Source: Martinezella lusitana
GTDB lineage: Bacteria > Pseudomonadota > Alphaproteobacteria > Rhizobiales > Rhizobiaceae
Direction: 5' to 3'
DNA length: 64,000 bases
Assembly: GCF_016901135.1 (NCBI RefSeq)
Contig: NZ_JAFEVL010000001.1
Location: forward strand, 62,001-126,000
In this document: piece by piece, positions 33,228 through 45,004 of the stretch
Layout of the letters: every line of letters starts with the position of its first letter
How positions within the stretch are numbered: position 1 is the stretch's first letter
Made by a program: the position numbers and the translations under genes
The notes under the pieces: generated by a model
The model's input: the letters and a program-made list of their open reading frames with translations, nothing else
Databases searched by the model: none
Told to the model about the DNA's origin: nothing

Positions 33228-35129
33228 ATGTCAGGTCGCGGAGACAATTCCAAAGCGAAGCCGGGTGCTCCGGTGGACATGGAGCCGTTGCGCCGTGCGA
33301 TCACCGGCTGCGTGCGCTCGATCGCCGGCGATGCCGAGGTCGAGGTGGCATTCGCCAACGAACGCCCGGGGATGACCGGTGAGCGTATTCGCTTGCCGGA
33401 GCTTTCGAAGCGGCCGACAATGCATGAGCTGGCGGTGACGCGCGGGCTTGGCGATTCGATGGCGCTGCGGCTGGCCTGTCACGACGCTCGCGTCCACGCC
33501 GTCATGGCGCCGCAGGGCGCCGATGCGCGCGCTATCTTCGATGCCGTGGAGCAGGCGCGTGTCGAATCGATCGGTTCGCTGCGCATGAGCGGCGTTGCGG
33601 CCAACATCGGCTCGATGAATTCGGAGAAATACGCCAAGGCGAACTTCTCCGGCATCGAGCGGCGGGAAGACGCACCGGTCGGTGAGGCCATGGCGATGAT
33701 CGTGCGTGAGAAGCTGACCGGCCAGATGCCGCCGGAAAGCGCCGGCAAGGTGCTCGACCTCTGGCGCTCCTTCATCGAGGACAAGACCGGCGGCGAGCTC
33801 GACAATCTGCTTTCGACCATCAACGACCAGCAAAGCTTTGCCCGCGTCGTCCGCAATATTCTGACGGCCATGGAAATGGCCGAGGAATATGGCGACGAAC
33901 AGTCGGAGCCCGACAGCGATGAGCAGCAGAGCGAAGAGGACAAGCCGAACGGCGAAGACCAGGACAACGACGACGTCAAGGAAGACGAAGGCTCGGATGC
34001 GGCACCGGCCGAGGACAGCGAAGCCTCCGATGAGCAGATGGACGACGGCGCGACCGAGGACGGCGGCGAGATCTCTGACGACGACATGAGCGAGGAAGGC
34101 GAGGAAGATTCGGAAACGCCGGGCGAGACCCGCCGTCCGAATGCGCCCTTCGCCGACTTCAACGAGAAAGTCGACTATCACGTCTACACCGAAGAGTTCG
34201 ACGAGACCACGACGGCGCAGGAGCTCTGCGACGTGGCGGAACTCGAGCGCCTGCGCGCCTTCCTCGACAAGCAGCTTGCGCATCTGCAGGGCGCGGTCGG
34301 GCGGCTTGCCAACCGTTTGCAGCGCCGCCTGATGGCGCAGCAGAACCGCTCCTGGGACTTCGACCTGGAAGAGGGTTATCTCGATCCGGCACGCCTGACG
34401 CGCCTGATCATCGACCCGATGCAGGCGCTGTCCTTCAAGATGGAGCGCGACACGCAATTCCGCGATACGGTCGTGACGCTGCTGATCGACAATTCCGGCT
34501 CCATGCGTGGACGGCCGATCACTGTTGCCGCTTCCTGCGCCGATATTCTGGCGCGGACGCTGGAGCGCTGCGGCGTCAAGGTCGAGATCCTCGGCTTCAC
34601 CACGAAGGCCTGGAAGGGCGGGCAGGCACGCGAGAAATGGCTTGCCGGCGGCAAGCCGCAGACGCCGGGCCGGCTGAACGACCTGCGCCATATCATCTAC
34701 AAGTCCGCTGATGAGCCCTACCGGCGGTCGCGCGCCAATCTCGGCCTGATGATGCGCGAGGGCCTGCTCAAGGAGAATATTGACGGCGAGGCACTGATCT
34801 GGGCGCATAACCGCCTGCTCGGCCGCCGCGAGCAGCGGCGTATCCTGATGATGATCTCGGACGGCGCGCCGGTCGACGATTCGACGCTGTCGGTCAATCC
34901 GGGCAATTATCTGGAGCGGCATCTGCGTGCGGTCATCGACCAGATCGAGACACGCTCGCCTGTGGAGCTGCTGGCGATCGGTATCGGTCACGACGTGACG
35001 CGCTACTATCGCCGCGCCGTCACCATCGTCGATGCCGACGAACTGGCTGGTGCCATGACCGAGCAGCTCGCATCGCTGTTCGAGGATAAGACAAGCATGC
35101 CGCGTTCGCGCATGCGCCGCGCAAGCTGA
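33228..35129 (+). CDS. cobT: Cobaltochelatase subunit CobT
   Basis: A 633-residue protein. A central very acidic stretch (residues about 220-305, rich in D and E) separates an N-terminal domain from a C-terminal von Willebrand A domain with the MIDAS motif [10 protein letters not shown] and SDGAPVDD. CobS and CobT form the ATP-using ring that drives cobalt insertion by CobN. Its length and layout are as in the Pseudomonas denitrificans and Agrobacterium proteins. Cotranscribed with cobS. Confidence 0.97.
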   Translation: MSGRGDNSKAKPGAPVDMEPLRRAITGCVRSIAGDAEVEVAFANERPGMTGERIRLPELSKRPTMHELAVTRGLGDSMALRLACHDARVHAVMAPQGADARAIFDAVEQARVESIGSLRMSGVAANIGSMNSEKYAKANFSGIERREDAPVGEAMAMIVREKLTGQMPPESAGKVLDLWRSFIEDKTGGELDNLLSTINDQQSFARVVRNILTAMEMAEEYGDEQSEPDSDEQQSEEDKPNGEDQDNDDVKEDEGSDAAPAEDSEASDEQMDDGATEDGGEISDDDMSEEGEEDSETPGETRRPNAPFADFNEKVDYHVYTEEFDETTTAQELCDVAELERLRAFLDKQLAHLQGAVGRLANRLQRRLMAQQNRSWDFDLEEGYLDPARLTRLIIDPMQALSFKMERDTQFRDTVVTLLIDNSGSMRGRPITVAASCADILARTLERCGVKVEILGFTTKAWKGGQAREKWLAGGKPQTPGRLNDLRHIIYKSADEPYRRSRANLGLMMREGLLKENIDGEALIWAHNRLLGRREQRRILMMISDGAPVDDSTLSVNPGNYLERHLRAVIDQIETRSPVELLAIGIGHDVTRYYRRAVTIVDADELAGAMTEQLASLFEDKTSMPRSRMRRAS

Positions 35130-35215
35130 GCCCGCTCAGGCTTTCTTTCGCATCGGCCTCCCGGCCGATGCCCTTTCCCTCCGGCGATGCCGGTTCCAAG
35201 GGCCGGCCGGTCGCA

Positions 35216-36232
35216 ATGAGATGCATCAGCCTGATGGCCATGTTGGCGCTGCTCGTCGGCTGCAGCTCCAGCGGCAAAGGCGATGAGGGCGGTCCGGCCG
35301 ATATTCGCGCCACTGTCATTTCCACCTTCAGGCCGGGCTCGCAGGAAACGCAGTTCGGGGCGCTGGAATTCATCGGCGGTCTTGAACTCAGTTCGGACAA
35401 TGCGCTCCTCGGCGCCATCTCGGCCATCCGCTTTCGCCCTGATCAACGTCATTTCATCTCGATACTGGACACCGGCCACTGGTTGACCGGCGCCATCGAG
35501 CGTGACGACAAGGGCCGGCTGAAGGGTGTCACCGAGGCGCGCATCATGCCGATGATCGACCGCTATGGTGGCACCGATGCCGGCAAGGGGGCGATGGATG
35601 CCGAGGGGCTGGCCTTGCGCGGCGATCATGTTCTCGTGAGCTACGAGCAGCATCATCGTGTCGATACCTATCCCGACCCGGGTTTCGAGACCTCGCCGCC
35701 GGACGACACCATCCCCATCCTCATTCCCAGGCGGCAGCTGCGCGCCAATCGCAGCCTCGAAGCCTTAATGATCGCGCCGCGGTCGAGCCCGCTTGCGGGA
35801 GCAGCCGTCATCGTTGCGGAGGACAGCCTGGATGATCAGGGCAACATGCTTGCGGCCATCCTCGACGGACCGCTGCAAGGCCGCTTCACCGTGCGGCATT
35901 ACGGCGACTTCGATGCCAGCGACGGCGTCTTTCTGCCTGACGGGGATTTGCTGCTGCTGGAGCGGCGCTTCGGACTGGCCCATGGTCTCGGCATGCGCAT
36001 CCGTCGCATTGCCGGCGCAGATATCAAGCCGGATGCGGTCGTGGACGGCAAGGTGATTTTCGAGGCCAATTCCAGAGAACAGATCGACAATATGGAAGGG
36101 ATCGACGTGTTCCGCGCGGCCGATGGCACCCTGCACCTTATTCTGGTCTCGGATGACAATCACTCGATCCTGCAGCGCAGCCTGATACTCGAGTTCCGCC
36201 TGCGCGAAGAAAGCCTCGTCAGCCAGAACTAG
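35216..36232 (+). CDS. Lipoprotein with an esterase-like phytase-family domain
   Basis: A 338-residue protein. The start is placed at ATG 35216, which begins a signal segment ending in LVGC, a lipobox; ATG 35168 would put 16 polar residues before it. The mature part shows the beta-propeller-like pattern of the esterase-like phytase family (LEFIGGLEL, DAEGLALRG, NRSLEALMI, NMEGIDVF). Members of this family act outside the cytoplasm; the substrate is not known. It lies 86 bases after cobT on the same strand and is probably independent. Confidence 0.85.
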   Translation: MRCISLMAMLALLVGCSSSGKGDEGGPADIRATVISTFRPGSQETQFGALEFIGGLELSSDNALLGAISAIRFRPDQRHFISILDTGHWLTGAIERDDKGRLKGVTEARIMPMIDRYGGTDAGKGAMDAEGLALRGDHVLVSYEQHHRVDTYPDPGFETSPPDDTIPILIPRRQLRANRSLEALMIAPRSSPLAGAAVIVAEDSLDDQGNMLAAILDGPLQGRFTVRHYGDFDASDGVFLPDGDLLLLERRFGLAHGLGMRIRRIAGADIKPDAVVDGKVIFEANSREQIDNMEGIDVFRAADGTLHLILVSDDNHSILQRSLILEFRLREESLVSQN

Positions 36233-36261
36233 AAGCGGTTCGGTCGAGAATTATTGCCCGA

Positions 36262-36897
36262 TCACGCAGTCGGCGCCTGCGAGACCGGCTTCAGCATGTT
36301 CATCAGCGCGCCATAGGGCAGCAGCATGACGAGGCCAACGGTTACCTTGACCGAGAAATCGCCGATCGCCCAGGAAATCCAGCGCGGGGCCGAGGTGGAG
36401 AAAGCGCCGAGGATCGGTGCCCATTCGATCGCGAAGGGATCGTTTGGTCCGAAGAAGACGAAGAAGGGCGCGAAGGCAAAGGAGAAGAATATCAGCGTGT
36501 CCAGCATCGAGCCGATCAGCGAGCCGAACAGCGGCGCACGCCACCAGGCCATGCGGCGCAGGCGATTGAAGACCGAGATGTCGAGGAGCTGGCCGGCGAG
36601 ATAGGCCGAGCCGGAGGCGATCGCGATGCGGGGCTGTGCCGTGAAGAACGACAGGGCGACGCCGACGACGAAACCGGCGAACACCACCTTGCGCGCGGCC
36701 TTCGGGCCGAACTGACGGTTGGTCAGATCGGTGATGAGGAAGGCGACCGGATAGGTGAAGGCGCCCCAGGTGAGGATATCCGCAAGGTTGATGCCGGCAA
36801 GCTGAGCCTGCAGCGGATACTGCACAAGGATATTGGAGGCGACGACGACGAGCGTCATCAGCAGAACGTAGATAAGGGTATGGCGTGCCGTCAGCAT
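36262..36897 (-). CDS. Queuosine precursor transporter (YhhQ/QPTR family)
   Basis: A 211-residue membrane protein with about six helices and the family motif ITDLTNRQFGPKAAR after the second or third helix. The family imports preQ0 or preQ1 for queuosine in tRNA. It follows rpmB on the minus strand, but a terminator hairpin lies in between. I looked for a preQ1 riboswitch upstream and did not find a convincing aptamer. Confidence 0.9.
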   Translation of the reverse strand: MLTARHTLIYVLLMTLVVVASNILVQYPLQAQLAGINLADILTWGAFTYPVAFLITDLTNRQFGPKAARKVVFAGFVVGVALSFFTAQPRIAIASGSAYLAGQLLDISVFNRLRRMAWWRAPLFGSLIGSMLDTLIFFSFAFAPFFVFFGPNDPFAIEWAPILGAFSTSAPRWISWAIGDFSVKVTVGLVMLLPYGALMNMLKPVSQAPTA

Positions 36898-36943
36898 TTT
36901 TTTATCCTGGGTGATGCCACCAGTTGGAGGAAACCGGACATGG

Positions 36944-36974
36944 AAAAAGGCTTGTCCGGAAACCGTGCAAGCCT
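36944..36974 (-). terminator. rpmB terminator
   Basis: On the minus strand AGGCTTG (36974-36968) and CAAGCCT (36954-36948) form a stem with a 13-base interior that can extend to CCGG pairing, followed directly by TTTTT. It is a standard intrinsic terminator 37 bases after the rpmB stop, before the yhhQ-type gene. Confidence 0.8.
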
Positions 36975-37010
36975 CTTAGCCCGTATGATATCGCGGAGTG
37001 CTAGAGCTGC

Positions 37011-37316
37011 TTATGCGGCAGCAGCGACTGCAGCTTCAGCGGTCTTCTTGATGATCTGGCGACGCAGCAGGCGGGCACGTATGCTGAGTTCATTTTCGCT
37101 AGCCTTGATAAGGAAAGCGTCAAGGCCGCCACGGTGTTCGACCGAGCGCAGGCCTGCAGCGGAAACGCGCAGACGATAACGCTGGCCAAGAACGTCAGAG
37201 ATCAACGTGACCTGGCAAAGGTTCGGCAGGAACCGACGCTTGGTCTTGTTATTGGCGTGGCTGACATTGTTGCCCACGAGGACGGCCTTGCCGGTCAATT
37301 CGCACATGCGGGACAT
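37011..37316 (-). CDS. rpmB: 50S ribosomal protein L28
   Basis: A 101-residue protein matching L28 ([20 protein letters not shown], then [11 protein letters not shown] and [15 protein letters not shown]). It is a large-subunit ribosomal protein. The start is ATG 37316; the frame upstream is open but not protein-like. The C terminus ends in an alanine-rich tail. Divergent from the DUF3108 gene with about 240 bases between, which should hold the strong rpmB promoter. A T-tract terminator follows. Confidence 0.97.
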   Translation of the reverse strand: MSRMCELTGKAVLVGNNVSHANNKTKRRFLPNLCQVTLISDVLGQRYRLRVSAAGLRSVEHRGGLDAFLIKASENELSIRARLLRRQIIKKTAEAAVAAAA

Positions 37317-37553
37317 AGTACACCTACTTTTGTTTTTCTTGGCCATCAGATAGACATCCCGGGCAAAGCCCGACGCGCAATCCAAGAGGCCATAATTGGA
37401 AAGTTGCGGTTCTATAGTCAGAGCAGCCGGCCGCGTCAAGCCAAACCTTGTGTTTTCCCGCAATTCCGTCAAAAAGCTGCTGTTCTCTTGCGGTCGCAGC
37501 AAGCAGGTAAAGTGCCTATATATCCTGCTTGATCCTCGTTGAAGGCCCTGATC

Positions 37554-38330
37554 ATGGTTCAAATTCGGAAGTGCCTTATTATCTTGGCCGTCGTCGCGTC
37601 GATGCCATCCCTGGCGTCGGCCGATGTGCTACGGCATGAAACACGGTATCGCGTTTCACTCGCCGGCCTGCCGATCGCCAGGGCGGATTTCAAGACCGAA
37701 GTTACGGGTAACCAGTTCACCATCCGCGGCGATATCACGTCCGCGGGCCTTGCGGATCTCGTTACCTCGATCGATGCGAGGACTGATGTAGCCGGCGTCG
37801 TCAGCGATAATAAATTGCAGGCCACGCATTACTCGCTCTTCTATAAAAGCGGCAAAAAAGAACGCACCTATGATGTCGCCTACACCAACGGCAATGTGAC
37901 CTCGAATACGATCGTGCCGGAGCCGAAGCGGTCAGATAGCTGGATCCCGCTGGGTGAGGCCGATCTGAAGTCGGTGCTCGATCCCATTTCCGGCATGATC
38001 TTTCCGATCACGCCCAGCCTCAATCTCTGCAACCAGACCCTGGCCGTCTTCGATGGCGAGATGCGCATGGATCTGAAATTGTCGCCGAAGGGATCGCACC
38101 CGTTCTCGACTGATGGATTCAAGGGCAAGACCATTGCCTGCGGTGTCCGCTTCACGCCGAAGAGCGGCTACAAGAGCACCCGCAAGGACTATCTCTATCT
38201 TGCCAAGAGCGACAATATGGAGATCTGGTTTGCCAAGGCGGATACCATGAATGTATATGCTCCCGTCTACGTGCGCATCCCGACGCAATACGGGACGGTG
38301 ACGATAACCGCCGTGAAATACGGTAGCTGA
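37554..38330 (+). CDS. DUF3108 periplasmic protein
   Basis: A 258-residue protein with a signal peptide (about 1-24, ending SLASA) and a beta-rich mature part characteristic of DUF3108 ([18 protein letters not shown], then YDVAYTNG). Function is unknown. Start at ATG 37554 with GAAGG upstream; a TTG at 37539 would add five residues. Its stop codon lies inside a long inverted repeat that probably terminates the transcript. Confidence 0.85.
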   Translation: MVQIRKCLIILAVVASMPSLASADVLRHETRYRVSLAGLPIARADFKTEVTGNQFTIRGDITSAGLADLVTSIDARTDVAGVVSDNKLQATHYSLFYKSGKKERTYDVAYTNGNVTSNTIVPEPKRSDSWIPLGEADLKSVLDPISGMIFPITPSLNLCNQTLAVFDGEMRMDLKLSPKGSHPFSTDGFKGKTIACGVRFTPKSGYKSTRKDYLYLAKSDNMEIWFAKADTMNVYAPVYVRIPTQYGTVTITAVKYGS

Positions 38331-38370
38331 GGTCGTCAAACGCTTCACAGAATCGCTTGACGACCTCAGC
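38326..38370 (+). terminator. 14-bp hairpin overlapping the DUF3108 stop codon
   Basis: GCTGAGGTCGTCAA (38326-38339) and its exact complement (38357-38370) enclose a 17-base loop. The stem starts inside the stop codon region and is followed by CGTTATTTCT. Likely a terminator; it abuts the repeat at 38373. Confidence 0.65.
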
Positions 38371-38372
38371 CG

Positions 38373-38430
38373 TTATTTCTACGCAATTCCGGACGGAAAA
38401 CCGCTGCGCACTTTTCCTGGTATTGCTCTA
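38373..38430. repeat. Rhizobial intergenic repeat, copy 1
   Basis: A 58-base block with the core GACGGAAAACCGCTGCGC and the end GTATTGCTCTA is nearly the same as the block at 62882-62940 (about five differences over 58 aligned bases). It contains the small dyad CGGACGGAAAACCG. It belongs to a repeat family common in Rhizobium genomes. Confidence 0.75.
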
Positions 38431-38471
38431 GCGGGCATGGGGACGTCCGCGGCATCAGACTGGGGGCAGAG

Positions 38472-39371
38472 TTGAAATTTCGTGCGACACTGACGGGATT
38501 CTCGGCCATCGTAATGTGGTCGTTTCTGGCGCTGCTGACGGTGGCCTCCGGCAAGATGCAGCCGTTTCAGCTGCTTGCCATCTGCTTCGCCATCGGCAGT
38601 ATTCCCGGCATCGTCGTCTTGGCGCTGAGGCCGGAGCGCCTGCAGCTGCTGCGTCAGCCGGCCAACGTCTGGATAACAGGCATCGTGGGGCTGTTCGGCT
38701 ATCACTTCCTCTATTTCACTGCGCTGCGTCATGCGCCGGCGGTGGAAGCGGGCCTCATCGCCTATCTCTGGCCGCTGCTGATCGTCGTCGGTTCGGCGCT
38801 GCTGCCAGGTGAGCGGCTGCGCTGGTATCACATCCTCGGCGCGCTGATGGGGTTGGCGGGCACGGTTCTGATCGTTGGCCGCAACGGCTTTCATTTCGAA
38901 GGCGCCTATGCCGTCGGCTATGGCGCCGCCTCGCTGTGTGCCTTCACATGGTCCGGCTATTCGTTGATGACGCGCCGCTTCGAGGCAGTGTCGACCGATG
39001 TCGTCACCATATTCTGCCTCGTGACATCAATTCTCTCGTTCGTCTGCCACCTCGGCCTGGAAGAGACGATCTGGCCCGAGAGCCCGACGCAATGGATCGC
39101 CGTGCTCGGTCTTGGTCTCTTTCCAGTCGGAGCGGCATTCTATGCCTGGGATTTCGGCATCAAGAACGGCGATATCCAGATTCTCGGCGCGGCAAGCTAT
39201 GCCGCGCCATTGCTGTCGACGCTGATCCTGACCTTGTTCGGCTTTGCGGAACCGAGCTGGGGCATAGCGTTCGCCTGCCTGCTCGTCACCGGTGGAGCTG
39301 TGCTGGCGGCACATCGCATGATCCTGCGCCTAGATAATGGGGGGTCGGCGCAGGCGGAAGCGGCGGAGTAG
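38472..39371 (+). CDS. EamA-family membrane transporter (YddG-like)
   Basis: A 299-residue DMT-superfamily protein with about ten helices in two EamA repeats. The first helix block is FSAIVMWSFLALLTVASG, and the loop LRHAPAVEAGLIAYLWPLL is typical of aromatic amino-acid exporters related to YddG. It probably exports small metabolites. The start is TTG 38472 after GGGGGCAGAG; no nearby ATG gives a complete first helix. The closest homologue substrate cannot be told. Confidence 0.87.
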   Translation: MKFRATLTGFSAIVMWSFLALLTVASGKMQPFQLLAICFAIGSIPGIVVLALRPERLQLLRQPANVWITGIVGLFGYHFLYFTALRHAPAVEAGLIAYLWPLLIVVGSALLPGERLRWYHILGALMGLAGTVLIVGRNGFHFEGAYAVGYGAASLCAFTWSGYSLMTRRFEAVSTDVVTIFCLVTSILSFVCHLGLEETIWPESPTQWIAVLGLGLFPVGAAFYAWDFGIKNGDIQILGAASYAAPLLSTLILTLFGFAEPSWGIAFACLLVTGGAVLAAHRMILRLDNGGSAQAEAAE

Positions 39372-39402
39372 GCTTTCGGCACGTTATGCCGGAAGCCGTA
39401 TC

Positions 39403-40572
<1,170 letters not shown>

Positions 40573-40693
40573 TCAAGATGAAACAATATTCTCTCTCCCC
40601 GTGTAAAGCTGACGCAGCGTGACGCTTTTTCAAGACGGTCGGCATCGCACCGGCGCTTTGGGCCTGCGCGATGTCAACGAATGGTAAAGGGTT

Positions 40694-41119
40694 TCAGGTG
40701 GAGACTGGCTTCCAGTCCGGTGCGGCCATCTCGAAGCTGGAAAATTCGAAACCCGGTGCCACCGTGCAGCCGACCAGTGTGAATTCGCCGAGGCTTTCGG
40801 CAGATTGCCACCAGTTGGCGGGAATGATCGCCTGCGGACGCTCACCCTTTGCCAGATCGGTGCCGAGTACCAGTGTTTCGCTGGCCCTGCCATCGGCGGA
40901 CCGATGCAGGGCGAGCGGCGCGCCGGCATAATAGTGCCAGACTTCGGCGGCATCGCGGACCCGGTGCCAATGCGAGCGGTCGCCCGCCTCCAGCAGATAG
41001 TAGATCGCGGTCGAGTGGCCGCGCGCGCCGCCTTGTTCGTCACGGAAGGTCTGCACGTACCAGCCGCCCTCCGGATGCCGCTGCATGGAAAGCGTTTCGA
41101 TGATCTCTTTCACCCGCAT
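40694..41119 (-). CDS. Cupin-fold protein, DUF985 family
   Basis: A 141-residue cupin with TAIYYLLEAGDRSHWHRV and EVWHYYAG, the metal-site region of DUF985 proteins. The first ATG overlaps the gloB stop by one base (TGATG), so it is translated with gloB. Homologues bind a metal and small acids; the physiological role is unclear. Possible link to carbonyl detoxification through gloB is only by position. Confidence 0.88.
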   Translation of the reverse strand: MRVKEIIETLSMQRHPEGGWYVQTFRDEQGGARGHSTAIYYLLEAGDRSHWHRVRDAAEVWHYYAGAPLALHRSADGRASETLVLGTDLAKGERPQAIIPANWWQSAESLGEFTLVGCTVAPGFEFSSFEMAAPDWKPVST

Positions 41120-41889
41120 CAGAAATTGTCCTTGCGCTTGCGGATCTCTGTGAAAACCTCTTCGTTGCTGCGGCTTTCCATCAGCAGGTGACGGCGGATC
41201 GAGGGATCGGCGGCGCGCAGGAAGGGATTGGTTTCCTTCTCCAGTGCCAGCGTCGTCGGAATGGTGAACTTGCCTTCTGCCCTCATTGCCTCGATATCGG
41301 CGGCGCGCGCCTTCAGTCGCTCGTTGTCGGGATCGATGGTCAGCGCGAAGCGGGCGTTGGAAAGCGTATATTCGTGGCCGAAATAGATTGCGGTCTCATC
41401 CGGCAATACGGCAAGCTTCTGCAGCGAGGCCCACATCTCGGCTGGTGTGCGCTCGAACAGCCGGCCGCAGCCCAGCGCAAACAGCGTGTCGGCGGCAAAC
41501 AGCAGCTTATCGTCCGCGAAGTGATAGCAGATATGGCCGGCCGTGTGGCCGGGCGTCTCGATGACGTTGACCGTGTGACCGGCGAACTCGAACGTATCGC
41601 CATCACTGACGGCCCGGTCGAGGCCCGGAATGGCGACGGCTTCGTTGATCGGGCCGATGATCTCGCAGCCGAATTGCTCCTTCAGCGCCAGATTGCCCTC
41701 GACATGATCGGTGTGATGATGGGTTGTCAGGATGTGGCTGATCGTCCAGCCGCGACGATTTGCCGCCTTCAGAATGGGATCGGCTTCCGGGGCGTCGATC
41801 GATGCCGTCAATCCGGTTTCAGGGTCATGGACCAACACGCCAAAATTGTCGGACCGGCAGATAAATACCTCTAATTCCAATGGTTTCAT
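41119..41889 (-). CDS. gloB: Hydroxyacylglutathione hydrolase (glyoxalase II)
   Basis: A 256-residue metallo-beta-lactamase-fold enzyme with the metal motif [21 protein letters not shown], and the C-terminal [11 protein letters not shown] block specific to glyoxalase II. It hydrolyses S-lactoylglutathione to lactate and glutathione. The start is ATG 41889, where family similarity begins; 27 more residues are open but poor. It is divergent from the methyltransferase gene and coupled to the DUF985 cupin. Confidence 0.94.
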   Translation of the reverse strand: MKPLELEVFICRSDNFGVLVHDPETGLTASIDAPEADPILKAANRRGWTISHILTTHHHTDHVEGNLALKEQFGCEIIGPINEAVAIPGLDRAVSDGDTFEFAGHTVNVIETPGHTAGHICYHFADDKLLFAADTLFALGCGRLFERTPAEMWASLQKLAVLPDETAIYFGHEYTLSNARFALTIDPDNERLKARAADIEAMRAEGKFTIPTTLALEKETNPFLRAADPSIRRHLLMESRSNEEVFTEIRKRKDNF

Positions 41890-41978
41890 GATCGAAATCG
41901 TCCTCGTCTTTTCGGTTGAGACAGAATGTAAGCCGTTCGGCCTTGAAGTCCAACGCTCGGCTGATAACATTTGTTTCG

Positions 41979-42722
41979 ATGCACGCCGATATTGTCGATC
42001 TCCGCCAGTTCTATCATTCCGAGCTCGGACGCTTGGCGGAGCAGTCGATTGCCATGGCGCTTTCCTCCATCTGGGCGCGCATGCCGGAAGAGCGCCTTGT
42101 CGGCCTCGGCTATGCCGTTCCCTATCTCGATCGCTTCCGCGCCGATACCGAACGTACCTTCGCCTTCATGCCGGCCGGGCAGGGCGCGGTGAACTGGCCG
42201 ATGGACTCGGCATCATCGACGGCATTGATCTTCGACGAAGAGCTGCCGCTGCCTGACAGTTCGATCGACCGCGTGCTGATGGTGCATTCGCTTGAATTCG
42301 CCGAGAGCCCGCGCGAGACGCTGAAGGAACTGTGGCGCGTCCTGGCGCCCGGTGGACGGCTTGTGATCGCCGTGCCGAACCGCCGGGGCGTCTGGGCGCG
42401 CATGGAGCACACGCCGTTCGGCTCCGGCAGGCCCTATTCGCGCGGCCAGCTGACGTCTTTGCTGCGGGAAACCAACTTCACGCCGGGCGCGACGGCCGAA
42501 GCGCTGTTCTTCCCGCCCTCCAAGCTGCGAACGGTGCTGCGGCTGCGCCGCGCCTTCGAAAGGGTAGGGCGCACGCTGTGGCCCGCTTTCTCCGGCGTCA
42601 TCATCGTCGAGGCGCAGAAGCGGCTTTATCAGGGCTTGCCTGTCGCCGTTCGTGCCTCGCGCCGTGTCTTCGTGCCTGTTCTTGCGCCGCGCGGCATACC
42701 GACGACGCGCGGCGGCGCCTGA
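41979..42722 (+). CDS. SAM-dependent methyltransferase (type 11)
   Basis: A 247-residue protein with the later half of a class I methyltransferase: [19 protein letters not shown] and [23 protein letters not shown]. The glycine-rich SAM loop near the N terminus is weak ([10 protein letters not shown]). The start is ATG 41979, 89 bases from divergent gloB. Such genes sit next to gloB in many rhizobia; the substrate is unknown. Confidence 0.88.
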   Translation: MHADIVDLRQFYHSELGRLAEQSIAMALSSIWARMPEERLVGLGYAVPYLDRFRADTERTFAFMPAGQGAVNWPMDSASSTALIFDEELPLPDSSIDRVLMVHSLEFAESPRETLKELWRVLAPGGRLVIAVPNRRGVWARMEHTPFGSGRPYSRGQLTSLLRETNFTPGATAEALFFPPSKLRTVLRLRRAFERVGRTLWPAFSGVIIVEAQKRLYQGLPVAVRASRRVFVPVLAPRGIPTTRGGA

Positions 42723-42748
42723 TAGGATCGCCGGCGGCGCAAACACTC

Positions 42749-42806
42749 GACAAATTTGTCAATCCGCATTAATGCGACGGGGTGTCTAAAGCCGGAAGTT
42801 TCCGGC
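42749..42806 (+). promoter_or_regulatory. Three successive dyads in the hisC leader
   Basis: GACAAATTTGTC (42749-42760) and CGCATTAATGCG (42765-42776) are perfect 12-base palindromes. GCCGGAAGTTTCCGGC (42791-42806) forms a 7-bp hairpin 20 bases before the hisC ATG. They could be an operator pair plus a structure in the leader RNA, or a terminator for the upstream gene. Confidence 0.5.
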
Positions 42807-42825
42807 CCTTCCCAAGGTCGAACCC

Positions 42826-43935
42826 ATGAGCATGGAAATGAGCAAGCCCGTCCCGCGTCCCGGCATTCTCGATATCGCCGCCTATGTGCCGGGCAAGGAG
42901 CATGCACCGGGCGTTGCGCGCGTGTTCAAGCTTTCCTCGAACGAGACGCCGCTCGGCGCCAGCCCGAAGGCCATCGAGGCCTTCCGCGGTGCGGCCGAGC
43001 ATCTGGAGCGGTATCCGGACGGGCAGGCCAAGGAATTGCGTCAGGCGATCGCCGATGTGCATGGGCTGAACGTTGCGAACATTCTCTGCGGCAACGGTTC
43101 CGACGAACTGCTGAGCCTGCTCTGCCATACCTATCTCGGTACCGGTGACGAAGGCATCATCACCGAGCATGGTTTCCTGGTCTACAAGATCCAGATCATG
43201 GCTGCCGGCGCGACGCCGGTTACGGTCAGGGAAAAGGATTGCACCGTCGATGTCGATGCTATCCTTGCCGCCGTCACCGAGAAGACCAAGATGGTCTTCA
43301 TCGCCAATCCGGGCAATCCGACCGGCACCTATGTTGCGGTCAGCGAAATCCGCCGCCTGCACGCGCGCCTGCCGAAGCATGTGATCCTCGTGCTCGATGC
43401 TGCCTACGCCGAATATGTCCGCCGCAACGATTACGAGGCCGGCCTTGAGCTCGTCTCGGCCAACCAGAATGTCGTGATGACCAGAACCTTCTCGAAGATC
43501 TATGGTCTGGCGGCGCTTCGGATCGGCTGGATGTATGCGCCGGTCGATATCGTCGATGCGGTCAACCGCATACGCGGCCCGTTCAACATGAACAGCGGTG
43601 CCATCGCTGCGGGTGCCGCGGCCATTCGCGACCAGGGCTTCACCGAGACGGTCGTCGCATACAACACGCTCTGGATCGAGAAGATGACGAGTGCGCTTGA
43701 AGCCATCGGTCTCAAGGTGACACCGTCGGTCGCCAACTTCGTTCTTGTCCATTTTCCCGACACCGACGGCAAGCGCGCCGCCGAGGCCGATGATTTCCTC
43801 ACCAGCCGCGGCTATATCGTGCGGGCGGTGCGCGCCTATGGCTTCCCGAACTCGCTGCGCATGAGCATCGGCACGGAAGAGGCCAATCTCGGCGTCATCG
43901 ATACGCTGACCGAATTCATGGGGCGCAAGGCATGA
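42826..43935 (+). CDS. hisC: Histidinol-phosphate aminotransferase
   Basis: A 369-residue PLP enzyme of fold type [22 protein letters not shown] and the lysine region [15 protein letters not shown] (K in FSK) are present. Followed by tyrC with a 4-base overlap. In this context the enzyme may serve mainly aromatic amino acids as well as histidine; rhizobial genomes often carry a second hisC with the other his genes. Start ATG 42826 with AAGG upstream; ATGs two and four codons on are alternatives. Confidence 0.92.
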   Translation: MSMEMSKPVPRPGILDIAAYVPGKEHAPGVARVFKLSSNETPLGASPKAIEAFRGAAEHLERYPDGQAKELRQAIADVHGLNVANILCGNGSDELLSLLCHTYLGTGDEGIITEHGFLVYKIQIMAAGATPVTVREKDCTVDVDAILAAVTEKTKMVFIANPGNPTGTYVAVSEIRRLHARLPKHVILVLDAAYAEYVRRNDYEAGLELVSANQNVVMTRTFSKIYGLAALRIGWMYAPVDIVDAVNRIRGPFNMNSGAIAAGAAAIRDQGFTETVVAYNTLWIEKMTSALEAIGLKVTPSVANFVLVHFPDTDGKRAAEADDFLTSRGYIVRAVRAYGFPNSLRMSIGTEEANLGVIDTLTEFMGRKA

Positions 43936-44861
43936 GCGGCGTTCTGTTCAATCGTATCGCGCTGATCGGCATCGGCCTGATCGGCTCATCCATCGCTTAT
44001 GACATCAAGCGGCTGGGCCTTGCTAAGGAAATTGTCATCTCGACGCGCAGCGCCGAGACGCTGAAGCGCGCCGAGGAGCTGAAACTCGGCGACCGCTATA
44101 CGCCGTCCTCAGCCGAAGCTGTCAAGGACGCCGATCTCGTCATTGTCTCCGTGCCTGTGGGAGCATCGGAGAGCGTCGCTAAAGAAATTTCGGCGCATCT
44201 GAAGCCGGGCGCTATCGTCACCGACGTCGGTTCGACCAAGGCTTCCGTCATCGCGCAGATGCAGCCGCATATGCCCGCCAACGTGCATTTCATCCCCGGC
44301 CATCCGTTGGCGGGGACAGAGAAGTCCGGACCGGATGCGGGCTTTGCTGGGCTGTTCGAAGGGCGCTGGTGCATCTTCACGCCGATCCCGGGCACTGACG
44401 AGGCGGCCATCCAGAAACTCCGACATTTCTGGGAGACGCTCGGTTCGCGCGTCGACGAAATGGATCCTGAGCATCACGACAAGGTGCTGGCGATCGTTTC
44501 GCACCTGCCGCACCTCATTGCCTATAATATCGTCGGCACCGCCGATGATCTGGAGACGGTGACCGAGTCCGAAGTCATCAAATATTCCGCTTCCGGCTTC
44601 CGCGATTTTACCCGCCTTGCCGCTTCCGATCCGACCATGTGGCGCGACGTCTGCCTCCACAATCGCGATGCGATTCTGGAGATGCTGTCGCGCTTCTCGG
44701 AAGATCTTGCATCCCTGCAGCGGGCGATCCGCTGGGGCGAAGGTGACAAGATCTTCGAACTTTTTACCCGCACCCGCGCCATCCGCCGCTCGATCGTCGA
44801 GGCGGGCCAGGACGTCGACGCACCGGATTTCGGCCGTCATGCTCTCGATGCGAAGAAGTAG
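43932..44861 (+). CDS. tyrC: Prephenate/arogenate dehydrogenase
   Basis: A 309-residue dehydrogenase. The NAD-binding loop [12 protein letters not shown] is at the N terminus, followed by SVPVGA and [16 protein letters not shown], which are family hallmarks. It oxidises prephenate or arogenate on the way to tyrosine. It overlaps hisC by four bases, so transamination and dehydrogenation are cotranscribed. The ACT regulatory domain is absent. Rhizobial nomenclature uses tyrC; tyrA is equivalent. Confidence 0.93.
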   Translation: MSGVLFNRIALIGIGLIGSSIAYDIKRLGLAKEIVISTRSAETLKRAEELKLGDRYTPSSAEAVKDADLVIVSVPVGASESVAKEISAHLKPGAIVTDVGSTKASVIAQMQPHMPANVHFIPGHPLAGTEKSGPDAGFAGLFEGRWCIFTPIPGTDEAAIQKLRHFWETLGSRVDEMDPEHHDKVLAIVSHLPHLIAYNIVGTADDLETVTESEVIKYSASGFRDFTRLAASDPTMWRDVCLHNRDAILEMLSRFSEDLASLQRAIRWGEGDKIFELFTRTRAIRRSIVEAGQDVDAPDFGRHALDAKK

Positions 44862-45004
44862 CATTACCGGAAGAGAGCCGCCTTTTACGTCCGTTCAAGG
44901 CCTCGAAGCTTCGCTCCGAGGCCCCCTCATCCGGCCGCTCTCGGCGTCGTTTCACTCCGCCGTTCGCGTCCACCTTCTCCCCGCTGGGTCGAAGGTGTTG
45001 ATTC
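44862..45004. repeat. Rhizobial repeat between convergent genes
   Basis: This 143-base region contains CCCTCATCCGGCC and CCACCTTCTCCCCGCTGGG, both motifs of a widespread rhizobial intergenic element, together with a GCCTCGAAGC/GCTCCGAGGC dyad. A related copy in the other orientation lies at 58903-58950. Confidence 0.55.

Noticed and set aside
33231..34991. Minus-strand open frame of 586 codons opposite cobT
   Set aside because: cobT has full motif support; the antisense frame has no recognisable domain.
36898..36990. preQ1 riboswitch in front of the queuosine precursor transporter
   Set aside because: The hairpin there ends in a T tract and fits a terminator of rpmB; no preQ1 aptamer core was found.
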